NCBI RefSeq assembly: GCF_014656355.1
Contig: NZ_BNCG01000001.1
Span: 315,221 to 363,159, forward strand
Source of the DNA: Camelimonas fluminis
GTDB lineage: Bacteria; Pseudomonadota; Alphaproteobacteria; Rhizobiales; Beijerinckiaceae
DNA length: 47,939 nt
Direction: 5' to 3'
Shown: piece by piece, positions 26,452 through 34,699 of the stretch
Position numbering within the stretch: position 1 is the stretch's first letter
Layout: the number at the start of each line of letters is the position of its first letter
Position numbers and translations under genes: made by a program
The notes under the pieces: generated by a model
The model's input: only the letters and a program-made list of their open reading frames with translations
What the model was told of the DNA's origin: nothing
Databases searched by the model: none

Positions 26452-27012
26452 TCAACGTGCGGGGCCAAGCCGCGCCATGATGAAGGCGACGCGCTCCGCC
26501 ACCGGCGCTTTCGGCAGCCAGACCAGTTCATAGCCCAGCGCCGGCCAGACCCGGGCCATGACCGCGCAGGTGGCTTCCGCCTCGGCGAGGTCCTGCCTGC
26601 GTTCGGCGTCGTTGACGTAAATGTCCGGCCAGAACGGCGCGATGAAGACCTGGGAATGATAGCGGCGGGACTGCGCCGCCTGCCGGCAGCGATGCGCGAT
26701 CGCATCGTCCCTGAGGCCAACCAGCTCCAGATAGCCCAGCACGTCGCCGATGCCCCGGTCGAAGAACACCGGCCCCCGGGCGCCGTCTGTTGCATGGAAC
26801 GCCGCGACGGCGTGCCCGAGCATGGCCTCTGCGAAACGCGCCGGATTGCGCCACGGCAGGGCGTCGCCGCCGCCGGCCTGCTGCTGCAGGATCACGTCCC
26901 GTCCTGCTTCTGGCATCGTGGCGTGGCCGTGGCTGGCGAGGGCCTGCAGCAGCGTGGTTTTTCCCGATCCGGGGCCGCCGGTCAGGACAATCCGCAGGGG
27001 CGGGCGATGCAT
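26452..27012 (-). CDS. AAA-type P-loop NTPase/kinase
   Basis: This 186-residue protein has the Walker A loop GGPGSGKTT at 12-20, the PEAGRDVILQQQ and FFDRGIGDVLGYLEL blocks, and PFWPDIYVNDAERRQDLAEA. These place it in the AAA_28 (YP_ATPase/TTD14-like) nucleotide-binding family. Members look like small-molecule kinases, but the substrate is not known. It lies 25 nt downstream of corA on the same strand, so the two are probably co-transcribed. Confidence 0.85.
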   Translation of the reverse strand: MHRPPLRIVLTGGPGSGKTTLLQALASHGHATMPEAGRDVILQQQAGGGDALPWRNPARFAEAMLGHAVAAFHATDGARGPVFFDRGIGDVLGYLELVGLRDDAIAHRCRQAAQSRRYHSQVFIAPFWPDIYVNDAERRQDLAEAEATCAVMARVWPALGYELVWLPKAPVAERVAFIMARLGPAR

Positions 27013-27037
27013 GGCTCTCTTTCAGGGGTGATCCGGG

Positions 27038-28027
27038 CTACAGCCACTTTTTCCAGCGGAAAAAGAAGTAGGGCGCGATGGCGGCGATGACCATGCCGAC
27101 CAGGGCCAGCGGGTAGCCGAGCTTCCAGTCGAGCTCCGGCATCGCCTTGAAGTTCATGCCGTAGATGGAGGCGATCAGGGTTGGCGGCATGAACACCACC
27201 GCCATAACCGAAAACAGCTTGATGATGTTGTTCTGCTCGATGTTGACGAGACCGAGCGTGGCGTCGAGCAGGAACTGGATCTTGCCGCTCTGGAAGGTGG
27301 CGTGCTCCTCCAGCGATTGCAGGTCGCGCAGGTTGGTGCGCACCTGTTCGCGCAGTTCCATGGGCACGCGGGCGGTGCGATAGGCGACGGTGAGGAACAG
27401 CATGACCCGCTCGATCGACAGCAGGCTTTCGCGGCTTTTGGAGATCAGGTCGCCGTGATGGCCCAGGGTCTGGACGATGTCCTGGAACTCGGCGTTGCGC
27501 TTGCCGGGGTCGTGCTTGGTCTCGAACACCTGGCGGGACAGGGTGTTGATCTCCTCGCCGATGTTCTGGAGCACTTCGGCGGCGCGGTCGATGATGGTTT
27601 CGATGAGGCCGGCCATCACCTGCTCGGCGGTGAGGCCGCCGCTGCCCGGCCTTCCGGCGCGATGGGCGAACATGATGAACGCCTTCGGTTCATCGTAACG
27701 CACGGTGATCAACGTGTTGCGGGCGAGAATGAAGCTGACGCTGGCGAGCTGTGCGTCGTGGGCGACGTTGAACAGCAGCTGCGTGGTCATGTAGCGGGCG
27801 CCGTTCTCGTTGTAGAGCAACTCGGACGGCTCGATGTAGTCGGTGTCCTCGCGCGTGGGGACGCTGACGCCATAGTGCGCCTCCGCCAGGCGCGCCTCGG
27901 CGCGCGACGGCTCGATCAGATCAACCCAGATTGCGTCGGCCGGAAACAGCTCGCCGGGAACGAGCATGCGCCGCTCCAGGAAACCCTCGCCTTCAGGCGT
28001 TGTCGCTGGCCGGTGAACAATGATCAT
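27038..28027 (-). CDS. corA: CorA-type magnesium/divalent cation channel
   Basis: This 329-residue protein has a large cytoplasmic alpha/beta N-terminal domain, a long helix and two C-terminal membrane helices. The pore signature Gly-Met-Asn is at 290-292 (SIYGMNFKAMPELDW) and the C-terminus is basic (FFRWKKWL), as in CorA pentamers. It takes up Mg2+ (or Co2+/Ni2+) across the inner membrane. GGGAGA about 7 nt before the ATG at 28027 fixes the start. No Mg2+-sensing leader was recognised upstream. Confidence 0.95.
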   Translation of the reverse strand: MIIVHRPATTPEGEGFLERRMLVPGELFPADAIWVDLIEPSRAEARLAEAHYGVSVPTREDTDYIEPSELLYNENGARYMTTQLLFNVAHDAQLASVSFILARNTLITVRYDEPKAFIMFAHRAGRPGSGGLTAEQVMAGLIETIIDRAAEVLQNIGEEINTLSRQVFETKHDPGKRNAEFQDIVQTLGHHGDLISKSRESLLSIERVMLFLTVAYRTARVPMELREQVRTNLRDLQSLEEHATFQSGKIQFLLDATLGLVNIEQNNIIKLFSVMAVVFMPPTLIASIYGMNFKAMPELDWKLGYPLALVGMVIAAIAPYFFFRWKKWL

Positions 28028-28596
28028 GGTCTGGTCTCCCGCCGGGCAGCATTGCCACCGGGATCATGTCACTGGCGTGACGGCTGGACGTGTTCGGTTG
28101 CGCTGTTGACGACGCGGACGGCCTTCGCCTCTTGCGGGGCCCGGGCCGATGGCGGTTCGTTCACAGGCAATGGGTTTTACGGCGCGTTCCGGAATTGCGC
28201 TCCAGGCATGATCAGGAACGATTACGTCTGAATACGGGCCATGAACAACCCCGGCGTGGTTGGGATGCGCCACAGGCGCCGGCGCGGCGACGTCAACCGC
28301 TCCCGCTCCGCCGTCCCGGTTCTAGCCAGGCGGGCGCAATACATTCTATCTGTTTGAATTGTCGCGGCTACAGGCGCAAAAACCGTGTCCGCAGGAGATG
28401 CTCTAGCGACTTTCGCTGGCGCTGACAACCAGCGATGCGCTGTCGGATTTCAGCCCCGCCGCCGTAGGCTGCCGGGCCGGCGACAGGGACGCTTCAGGTC
28501 AGGACGGCGCCGGCGCATCCGGGACCCGCAGGCTCATACGGGCGGAACGCATGCGCTTGTTGCACATGCCCTGCGCCCGCGGGCTTCACCAACGCG
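28028..28596. other. Intergenic region of about 570 bp
   Basis: No gene is supported; short frames on both strands are low in plausible protein features. The segment CAAAAACCGTGTCCGCAGG followed by AGATGCTCTAGCG (about 28376-28408) resembles the right half of the dispersed repeat and may be a degenerate copy. Confidence 0.45.
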
Positions 28597-29097
28597 TCAG
28601 ACGCTATCGAAGCTGGGGTGATATGTGATCTCGCCGGCAGGAGGCGGTCCGCGAAACACGATGCGCTGAAAGTATTCCTGAGGGACATCGCCATAGCGCA
28701 GGGCCGGATCGCATGCGAAGCCGAAGCGTCCATAATAGCGCGGATCGCCCAGCACCACGCAGCCGGCGGCGCCCTGATCGCGTAGCGTCGCCAGCCCCGT
28801 GCGGATCAGCGCCTGGCCGACGCCGGCGCGCTGGCGGTCAGGGCGCGCGGAAACCGGCCCCAGCCCGAACCACCCGGACGCGCCGGAACTGCATGTCACA
28901 GGCGAGAACGCCGCATGGCCGACAATGCCGCCAGCCTCCGCCGCAACGAGCGACAGGGTCAACGCTCCGGCTGCGCGCAGCGCGTCGATGATGGCCGCTT
29001 CCGTTCCTGAGCTGTGAGGCGCGCCCGCGAAAGCCGCGGCGGTCAGCGCGCGAATGGCGTCTGTGTCGGCTGCCGTTTCAGGCCGGATATGGAACAT
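28597..29097 (-). CDS. GNAT-family N-acetyltransferase
   Basis: This 166-residue protein begins FHIRPETAADTDAIRALTAA, the GNAT start. The acetyl-CoA-binding loop RQRAGVGQALIRTGL is at 88-102, and CVVLGDPRYYGRFGFACDPA marks the YhbS-like subgroup. The substrate cannot be read from the sequence. ATG 29097 is preferred, with GGGGA about 9 nt upstream; a TTG five codons upstream is less likely. Confidence 0.88.
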   Translation of the reverse strand: MFHIRPETAADTDAIRALTAAAFAGAPHSSGTEAAIIDALRAAGALTLSLVAAEAGGIVGHAAFSPVTCSSGASGWFGLGPVSARPDRQRAGVGQALIRTGLATLRDQGAAGCVVLGDPRYYGRFGFACDPALRYGDVPQEYFQRIVFRGPPPAGEITYHPSFDSV

Positions 29098-29250
29098 GCG
29101 CTGTTTCCCCAATCCATGGCGGGCGTCGCGCCGCCCAGTTCAGACAACGCCGTTTCATCCTCCTGCCGGCTGTGCGTCGCGCGCCGGCGAAAGGAGTGCA
29201 AATGGGCGGCCGGCGCCAAGCCGTCGTCTGACTGAGGCGCCGGTTCGGCT

Positions 29251-31056
29251 TCAGGCGACCAGCGCGTCCTGCGCGTCCAGAACGGCGTCGCCGCCGCGCA
29301 GCACGATCTGCTCCAGAGCCTGGGCTTCTGGAGCGATATTGCTGGCGAAGAAGCGGGCGATCTGAATGCGGCTGGCATGGGCCGGGTTGGCGTCGCCGGC
29401 CTCAATGGCCCTGGCGGCGGCGAGGGCGATATTCAGCAGGGCGTCGAGACCCTCGGCGATGCCAAACAGCCGCAGATAGGGCGTGGCGACAGCCAGCGCC
29501 GCGTCGGGGTTATTGCCAGCCTGCTGCTGCAACAGGAAGGCGGTGGCGCGATCCAGCGATTCCGCGGCGTCGCGCAGGCGGGCTCCGGCGTCGCCAAACG
29601 CCGCGCCGGCCGAAACCTGGGCGTTGGCGGCCTGCGTCGCCGTCTGGCGCATGGCGGCGATGGCGGCCTGCGCCACCGCGCCGCCGTTCATCGGCAGCTT
29701 GCGGGTGACAAGATCGATGGCCTGGATGCCGTTGGTGCCCTCATAAATCGGAGCGATGCGGGCGTCGCGCAGGTGCTGCGCCGCGCCAGTCTCCTCGATG
29801 AAGCCCATGCCGCCGTGAATCTGCACGCCGATGGACGCCGCCTCGACGCCGATATCCGTGGACCAGGCTTTTGCCACCGGGGTCAGCAGCGAGGCATGCG
29901 CCGCGCCGCGCGCCCGCTCGGCCGGATCGGCGGCCAGATGGGCGCGATCAAGCGCGGCGGCGGTGCGGTAGCAGATGGCGCGGGCGGCGGCGGCCAGCGC
30001 CTTCATGGTCAGCAGTTTGCGCTGGATATTGGGGTGCTGGATGATCGGGCTCATCTCGCCAGCCGGCGCGCCATTGGCGCGGCCCTGACGGCGCTCATGC
30101 GCATAGGCCAGCGCCTGCTGGTAGGCCCGATCGGCGATGGCGACGCCCTGCAGGCCAACGGCCAGACGGGCGGCGTTCATCATCGTGAACATGCAGTTGA
30201 GGCCGCGATTTTCCTCACCGATCAACCAGCCGGTAGCGCCGCCTTCGTCGCCATAGACCATGACGCAGGTGGGCGAACCGTGGATGCCGAGCTTGTGCTC
30301 GATGCTGGCGCAGCGCACGTCGTTGCGTTGCCCCGGATTGCCGTTGGCGTCCGGGATGAACTTTGGCGCCAGGAACAGCGAGATGCCGCGGGTGCCAGCC
30401 GGCGCGTCCGGCAGGCGGGCCAGCACGAGATGGACAATATTGTCCGCCATGTCGTGCTCGCCATAGGTGATGAAGATCTTCTGGCCGGTGATGCGATAGC
30501 TGCCGTCGCCGTTGGGAACCGCCTTCGTGCGCAGCGCCGCCAGGTCGGAGCCGGCCTGCGGCTCGGTCAGGTTCATGGTGCCGGTCCATTCGCCGGCCAC
30601 CAGTTTCGCCAGATAGGTCTGTTTCAGCTCCTCGGAGCCGTGGGCGATCAGAGCCTCCACGGCGCCAGCGCTCAGCAGCGGGGCCAGGGCGAAGGACATG
30701 GCCGAGGCGTTCCACATTTCGGCGCAGGCGGCCTGCACGATCGCCGGCAGGCCCTGGCCGCCCCACTGTTCCGGCGCGGGCAGGGCGTTCCAGCCCGCCG
30801 CGGTCCAGTCGCGGTAGGTTTCCTTCCAGCCGGGCGGCGTGGTGACGACGCCATCGCTCCAGCGGGAGCCGATTTCGTCGCCGACGCGATTCAGCGGCGC
30901 GATGCGCTCGCTGGCGAAACGGCCGGCTTCTTCCAGCACCGAGGCGACCAGATCCAGCGACAGGTCGCCATAAACCCCGTCCGCCACAGCTTGCTCGAAG
31001 CCGGCGGCCGAGCGGATGGTCTCGACCATGTCGTTGACGGGAGCGGCGTAGGTCAT
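29251..31056 (-). CDS. Acyl-CoA dehydrogenase, long form with C-terminal PF12806 domain
   Basis: This 601-residue flavoprotein has acyl-CoA dehydrogenase blocks PEQWGGQGLPAIVQAACAEM, MNLTEPQAGSDLAALRTKA, KIFITYGEHDMADNIVHLVL and the catalytic-base region APIYEGTNGIQAIDLVTRK (Glu about 438). An extra C-terminal domain follows. The layout is that of the AidB/DmdC-type long dehydrogenases (3-methylmercaptopropionyl-CoA dehydrogenase and relatives); the exact acyl chain is not determined. Electrons would go through ETF to ETF-QO, encoded at 14.5 kb. The ATG at 31056 has GGAG 9 nt upstream. Confidence 0.92.
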   Translation of the reverse strand: MTYAAPVNDMVETIRSAAGFEQAVADGVYGDLSLDLVASVLEEAGRFASERIAPLNRVGDEIGSRWSDGVVTTPPGWKETYRDWTAAGWNALPAPEQWGGQGLPAIVQAACAEMWNASAMSFALAPLLSAGAVEALIAHGSEELKQTYLAKLVAGEWTGTMNLTEPQAGSDLAALRTKAVPNGDGSYRITGQKIFITYGEHDMADNIVHLVLARLPDAPAGTRGISLFLAPKFIPDANGNPGQRNDVRCASIEHKLGIHGSPTCVMVYGDEGGATGWLIGEENRGLNCMFTMMNAARLAVGLQGVAIADRAYQQALAYAHERRQGRANGAPAGEMSPIIQHPNIQRKLLTMKALAAAARAICYRTAAALDRAHLAADPAERARGAAHASLLTPVAKAWSTDIGVEAASIGVQIHGGMGFIEETGAAQHLRDARIAPIYEGTNGIQAIDLVTRKLPMNGGAVAQAAIAAMRQTATQAANAQVSAGAAFGDAGARLRDAAESLDRATAFLLQQQAGNNPDAALAVATPYLRLFGIAEGLDALLNIALAAARAIEAGDANPAHASRIQIARFFASNIAPEAQALEQIVLRGGDAVLDAQDALVA

Positions 31057-31344
31057 GGTTATCATCTCCGGACTGCGCATCGCCCGGCGACCGTGACGCC
31101 GGCGCATGTATAGACGAAGGTTTAATGTCATCGCCGTCAATTTGCCAGCGGCCTGTTTGCTCCTGGCGGGCGATTTCGGAAACGACTTCCGTAACTTGTT
31201 GCGTCCGGGCCTTTTGGCGGGACTTTTTATCCGGACCCTGACATGCGAACTGTGACGGACAGCGCCCGCGCGACAAAAGGGATACAAAAGGATACCAAAG
31301 CCGCTACACAGGCGCGGGCGCCGGATGCCCGGATACAGGAACGG

Positions 31345-32325
31345 ATGATGACGCGGCGCACCCTGCGACTCGACGCCAGCGCGGACGGCCTTGCCACCGC
31401 GGCGCAACTGCTGCGCGACGGCGGCCTTGTCGCCTTTCCCACCGAGACGGTTTACGGGCTGGGCGGCGATGCGACCAACGGGCGGGCGGTGGCCGGCATC
31501 TACGCCGCCAAGGGGCGGCCCTCGTTCAATCCGCTGATTTCACACGTGCCGGACCTCGCCGCCGCCCGTGCTTTTGGCGCGTTCGACGCGGTGGCGTTGC
31601 GGCTGGCGGAGCGGTTCTGGCCGGGGCCCCTGACCCTGGTGGTTCCGGCCGTGGCCGGCTCCGGCGTCAGCGATCTGGCGGTGGCGGGACTGCCGACCAT
31701 CGCCCTGCGCGTCCCGGCCACCAGCGCGGCGCGGGAGTTGCTGCGCCAGGTCGGGCGGCCGGTGACGGCGCCTTCCGCCAATGCTTCCGGCCATGTCAGC
31801 CCGACCACAGCCGCCCATGTGCTGGCCGATCTCGATGGTCGCATCGACGCGGTGGTGGATGGCGGACCGACGCAGGTGGGGGTCGAATCGACGGTGGTGG
31901 CGGTTGTTGACGGCGTCGCCACGCTGCTGCGCCCGGGCGGCGTCACGCGGAGCACCCTGGAGGCTGTGTTGGGAGGCAAGCTGGTTGAGAACGCTGACGC
32001 CGACCCGGCGCGTCCCGCCTCGCCCGGCATGCTGGCGTCGCACTATGCGCCGAACGCCCAGGTTCGGCTCAATGTCGATGAGGTGCGGGTGGGGGAGGCG
32101 CTGCTGACCTTCGGCGGCGCCCGGCCGCCTGGCAGCGAGCACGCCGTGATGACGCTGGATCTCAGCGAAAGCGGCGACCTGGCGGAGGCCGCCGCCGGCC
32201 TGTTCGGCGCCTTGCGTCGGCTCGACGCCGCTGGCGTGACCGCGATTGCGACGACGCCCGTGCCGGACCGGGATCTCGGCGAGGCGATCAACGACCGCCT
32301 GCGCCGCGCCGCCGCGCCGAAGTAG
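31345..32325 (+). CDS. tsaC: L-threonylcarbamoyladenylate synthase (Sua5/YwlC type)
   Basis: This 326-residue protein has the YrdC domain first (LLRDGGLVAFPTETVYGLGG, AAKGRPSFNPLISHV, APSANASGHVSPTTAAHV) and then a C-terminal Sua5 domain (about 215-326, SPGMLASHYAPNAQVRL). It makes threonylcarbamoyl-AMP from threonine, bicarbonate and ATP, the first step of the tRNA t6A37 modification. The two-domain length is the Sua5 form rather than short TsaC. The ATG at 31345 has AGGA about 5 nt upstream. Confidence 0.95.
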   Translation: MMTRRTLRLDASADGLATAAQLLRDGGLVAFPTETVYGLGGDATNGRAVAGIYAAKGRPSFNPLISHVPDLAAARAFGAFDAVALRLAERFWPGPLTLVVPAVAGSGVSDLAVAGLPTIALRVPATSAARELLRQVGRPVTAPSANASGHVSPTTAAHVLADLDGRIDAVVDGGPTQVGVESTVVAVVDGVATLLRPGGVTRSTLEAVLGGKLVENADADPARPASPGMLASHYAPNAQVRLNVDEVRVGEALLTFGGARPPGSEHAVMTLDLSESGDLAEAAAGLFGALRRLDAAGVTAIATTPVPDRDLGEAINDRLRRAAAPK

Positions 32326-32340
32326 GACAAACCGCTTCAG

Positions 32341-32368
32341 GTCGGGCCGGAATGAACCCGGCCCCGAC
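32341..32368. terminator. Possible terminator between tsaC and wrbA
   Basis: GTCGGGCCGG (32341-32350) pairs, with a bulge, with CCCGGCCCCGAC (32357-32368) between two convergent genes. There is only a weak T-rich segment afterwards (GTTCTTCC), so this is tentative. Confidence 0.4.
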
Positions 32369-32434
32369 GTTCTTCCCCGCTACGGACCCAGATGCGGGAT
32401 GGCGCCAGCCCTGCATCGGGAGCGCGAGCGCTTG

Positions 32435-33034
32435 TCAGGAAGCCAGCTTCGCGGCGATCTTCGCCACATGCGCGCCCTGGTAGCGGGCGCCGGCCAGGTC
32501 TGCTTCGGACGGCTGGCGGCTGCCGTCGCCATCGGCAATGGTGCTGGCGCCGTAGGGCGAGCCGCCCTTGATCTGGTCCACGCCCATCTGGCCGGCGAAG
32601 GCGTAAGGCAGGCCGACCACAACCATGCCGTGGTGCAGCAGCGTCGGATGGAAGGTGAGGATGGTCGATTCCTGGCCGCCATGCTGCGTGGCGCTGGAGG
32701 TGAAGGCGCTGCCGACCTTGCCGACCAGCTTGCCCTGGGCCCACAGGCCGCCGGTCTGGTCGAGGAAGGCGCGCATTTGCGAGGCGAAGACGCCGAAGCG
32801 TGTTGGCGCGCCGAAGATAATGGCGTCGTATTCCGGCAGTTCGGCGACGGTGGCCACCGGCGCGGCCTGGTCGAGCTTGAAATGGGAGCTGCGGGCCAGA
32901 TCTTCCGGAACCGTTTCCGGCACGCGCTTCACCGTCACGTCCGCGCCAGCGCTACGCGCGCCTTCCGCAACGGCTTCGGCCATTTTCTCGATGTGGCCGT
33001 AGCTGGAATAATAGAGAACCAGAACCTTGGTCAT
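32435..33034 (-). CDS. wrbA: NAD(P)H:quinone oxidoreductase, WrbA type
   Basis: This 199-residue flavodoxin-fold protein has FMN-binding [19 protein letters not shown] near the N-terminus, [40 protein letters not shown] and PYAFAGQMG. WrbA reduces quinones by two electrons and protects against redox cycling. The start at 33034 is chosen because GGAG lies 7 nt upstream; the ATG two codons earlier (33040) would overlap the ribosome binding site. It is divergent from a LysR-type regulator, with a palindrome between them. Confidence 0.95.
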   Translation of the reverse strand: MTKVLVLYYSSYGHIEKMAEAVAEGARSAGADVTVKRVPETVPEDLARSSHFKLDQAAPVATVAELPEYDAIIFGAPTRFGVFASQMRAFLDQTGGLWAQGKLVGKVGSAFTSSATQHGGQESTILTFHPTLLHHGMVVVGLPYAFAGQMGVDQIKGGSPYGASTIADGDGSRQPSEADLAGARYQGAHVAKIAAKLAS

Positions 33035-33227
33035 TGTCATTCTCCGCGTCCTGCAACCAGGCCGGCGAAACGCTTCGCAGCGGCGTGGCGTGGATCAAAA
33101 AAAACGGGGTCAGAAACGGATGCACAGGGCATGTGCTGCGCCGGTTCCCGCCGGCGCGCCGTCTTGCCGCCCCTTCAAACTGACCATTCTTTTCGCGCAG
33201 GACCAGAGCCGATGACGCAATTGTTTT

Positions 33228-33243
33228 ATTGCAAATTTGCAAT
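33228..33243. promoter_or_regulatory. Perfect 16-bp palindrome, candidate operator for lysR/wrbA
   Basis: ATTGCAAATTTGCAAT is a perfect palindrome 19 nt before the lysR start and about 190 nt before wrbA, in an A+T-richer patch. LysR regulators bind inverted repeats of this kind (T-N11-A type), often repressing themselves and controlling the divergent gene. Confidence 0.6.
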
Positions 33244-33262
33244 CTGAAGTCATGCTCCTGTC

Positions 33263-34231
33263 ATGACTGAAGCAACCGCCGCCAACCGCGCCCGAACGCG
33301 ACTGACCAATACCGCCGTGCCGCTGGATGATTTCCGCCTGGTGCGCGCCATCGCCTCAGCGCGCGGTCTGGCCGGAGCGGCGGCGACGCTTGGCGTCAAC
33401 AATTCAACTGTCTTCCGCCGGCTGGCGCAACTGGAGGCCACGCTGGACTGCACCCTGTTCGAGCGACGACGCGGCGGCTATGCGCTCACCGCCGCCGGCG
33501 AGGAAATGGTGGCCGTGGCCGACGCCATGGAGGATGCGGCCAGCGGCTTCCTGCGCAGGGTCGAGGGCAAGGATCTGGCTCCCTCCGGCGAGTTGCGCGT
33601 CACCACCAATGACGGCCTCATGGGGACGCTGCTGACCCGGATCATTGGCGAGTTTCGCCAGAGGCATCCGCAAATCCGCCTCGACGTGGTGGTGGACAAC
33701 GCGCAGCTCAATCTGTCGCGCCGCGACGCCGACATCGCCATCCGCGCCACGGACAAGCCAGGCGAAACCCTGGTGGGACGTCGCATCGGCCGCATCGCCT
33801 GGGCGATTTATGGCCGCCGCGTTGATTTCGCGGACAGCACTGGCGGCCATGCGCCCGAGATTTGCGCCAGGGCAAGCTGGGTGGGGCTGGGCGGCGAACT
33901 AAGCGAGATCCGGGCGGCGCGCTTTGTGCGCGACCAGGCTGGCGGTCACGAGCAGGTCGGGTTTCGCGTCAACACCGTGCGCTCACTGATGGATGCGGTT
34001 GTCGCGGGTCTGGGCATCGGCCCGTTGCCATGCATGGCCGCAGACCTGAATGGCGATCTGGTGCGGCTGTCGCCGCCGCACAATGACATTTCCAGCAGCC
34101 TGTGGCTGCTGACCCATCAGGATTTGCGCCACGCGCCGCGCGTGCGCGCCTTTATGGATTTCGTTGGGGGCGAGCTCAACCGTTGCCGCCCGGTAATCGA
34201 GGGCGAGGCGCCCTGGACGCCGCAGGATTGA
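33263..34231 (+). CDS. LysR-family transcriptional regulator
   Basis: This 322-residue protein has an N-terminal winged helix-turn-helix: LDDFRLVRAIASARGLAGAA, LGVNNSTVFRRLAQLEATLD and LFERRRGGYALTAAGEEM (about 21-80). A periplasmic-binding-like effector domain follows (PSGELRVTTNDGLMGTLLTR, HPQIRLDVVVDNAQLNLSRR, DADIAIRATDKP). The effector is unknown. It is divergent from wrbA, so it probably controls this quinone reductase and itself. Confidence 0.93.
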   Translation: MTEATAANRARTRLTNTAVPLDDFRLVRAIASARGLAGAAATLGVNNSTVFRRLAQLEATLDCTLFERRRGGYALTAAGEEMVAVADAMEDAASGFLRRVEGKDLAPSGELRVTTNDGLMGTLLTRIIGEFRQRHPQIRLDVVVDNAQLNLSRRDADIAIRATDKPGETLVGRRIGRIAWAIYGRRVDFADSTGGHAPEICARASWVGLGGELSEIRAARFVRDQAGGHEQVGFRVNTVRSLMDAVVAGLGIGPLPCMAADLNGDLVRLSPPHNDISSSLWLLTHQDLRHAPRVRAFMDFVGGELNRCRPVIEGEAPWTPQD

Positions 34232-34400
34232 CCGGATCGGGCCCAAAGGGGGCGCTCCAGCGCTGATATCGACGCCAGGCCTTGCACGGCGCAGGGGTAA
34301 ATGTCCGGTCCCCAGGTTTCGCCAGGACGCCAGTTCCACCAGAACATCAATATGTTGCTGGCGGCCCTCCCATTCCGGCGCCTGCTCTGTCCGTCGCGTT

Positions 34401-34435
34401 GTTTCCAGGCGAAGCGGCGCGCTTCGCCTGGAAAC
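34401..34435. repeat. 15-bp perfect inverted repeat downstream of lysR
   Basis: GTTTCCAGGCGAAGC (34401-34415) and its exact complement (34421-34435) flank GGCGC. It could be a transcription end for lysR, although it lies 170 nt past the stop and has no T tract, or a REP-like element. Confidence 0.6.
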
Positions 34436-34539
34436 CTTCTCATGGTCTGCTTCCGACATGCGCATGCCGCGATGCGAAGCGCCGGAGTGAATGCCGGCGG
34501 CAAAAGGCCGACAGCGAACTATTTTACAGTTGATCTTAT

Positions 34540-34590
34540 GAATTTAACATTTGCGCGCCGCCTGAGAAGGCGGTGGCAAATGTTAAATTC
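34540..34590. repeat. Long hairpin, MITE-like
   Basis: GAATTTAACATTTGC (34540-34554) pairs with its exact complement (34576-34590). A small internal loop follows, then CCGCC/GGCGG and the terminal loop TGAGAA. It is A+T-rich at the ends, unlike its surroundings. Confidence 0.7.
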
Positions 34591-34597
34591 TTTCAAC

Positions 34598-34637
34598 TTG
34601 AGCATTTCGGCGAACGCCAGTTCACACAAATGCTCAA
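34598..34637. repeat. 10-bp inverted repeat flanking 20 nt
   Basis: TTGAGCATTT (34598-34607) and AAATGCTCAA (34628-34637) are exact complements. The GAGCAT/ATGCTC core is the same hexamer that ends the dispersed repeat. Confidence 0.6.
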
Positions 34638-34647
34638 TCTCGCCAAT

Positions 34648-34699
34648 CTGACGCATTTTCTTCACGAAAAGTGGGCTCCACTTTTCCCGAACATGCTCT
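34648..34699 (+). repeat. Dispersed intergenic palindromic repeat, copy B
   Basis: CTGACGCATTTTCTTCACG, then the palindrome AAAAGTGG-GCT-CCACTTTT, then CCCGAACATGCTCT. It matches copy A at 19224-19271. Its right end overlaps the TAG stop codon of the acuI-like gene. Confidence 0.75.

Noticed and set aside
29210-29243. CCGGCGCC/GGCGCCGG hairpin after the acyl-CoA dehydrogenase, considered as terminator
   Set aside because: The loop is 18 nt, no T tract follows, and such GC palindromes are common by chance here.
31262-31308. Iterated GGGATACAAAAGGATACC-like sequence before tsaC, considered as an operator
   Set aside because: Only two imperfect units, inside the upstream open part of the tsaC frame, with no known binding protein suggested.
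34117-34503. A 128-codon minus-strand frame with a Trp-rich stretch downstream of lysR
   Set aside because: Half of it is antisense to the lysR 3' end, it has no ribosome binding site, and the rest covers a perfect hairpin.
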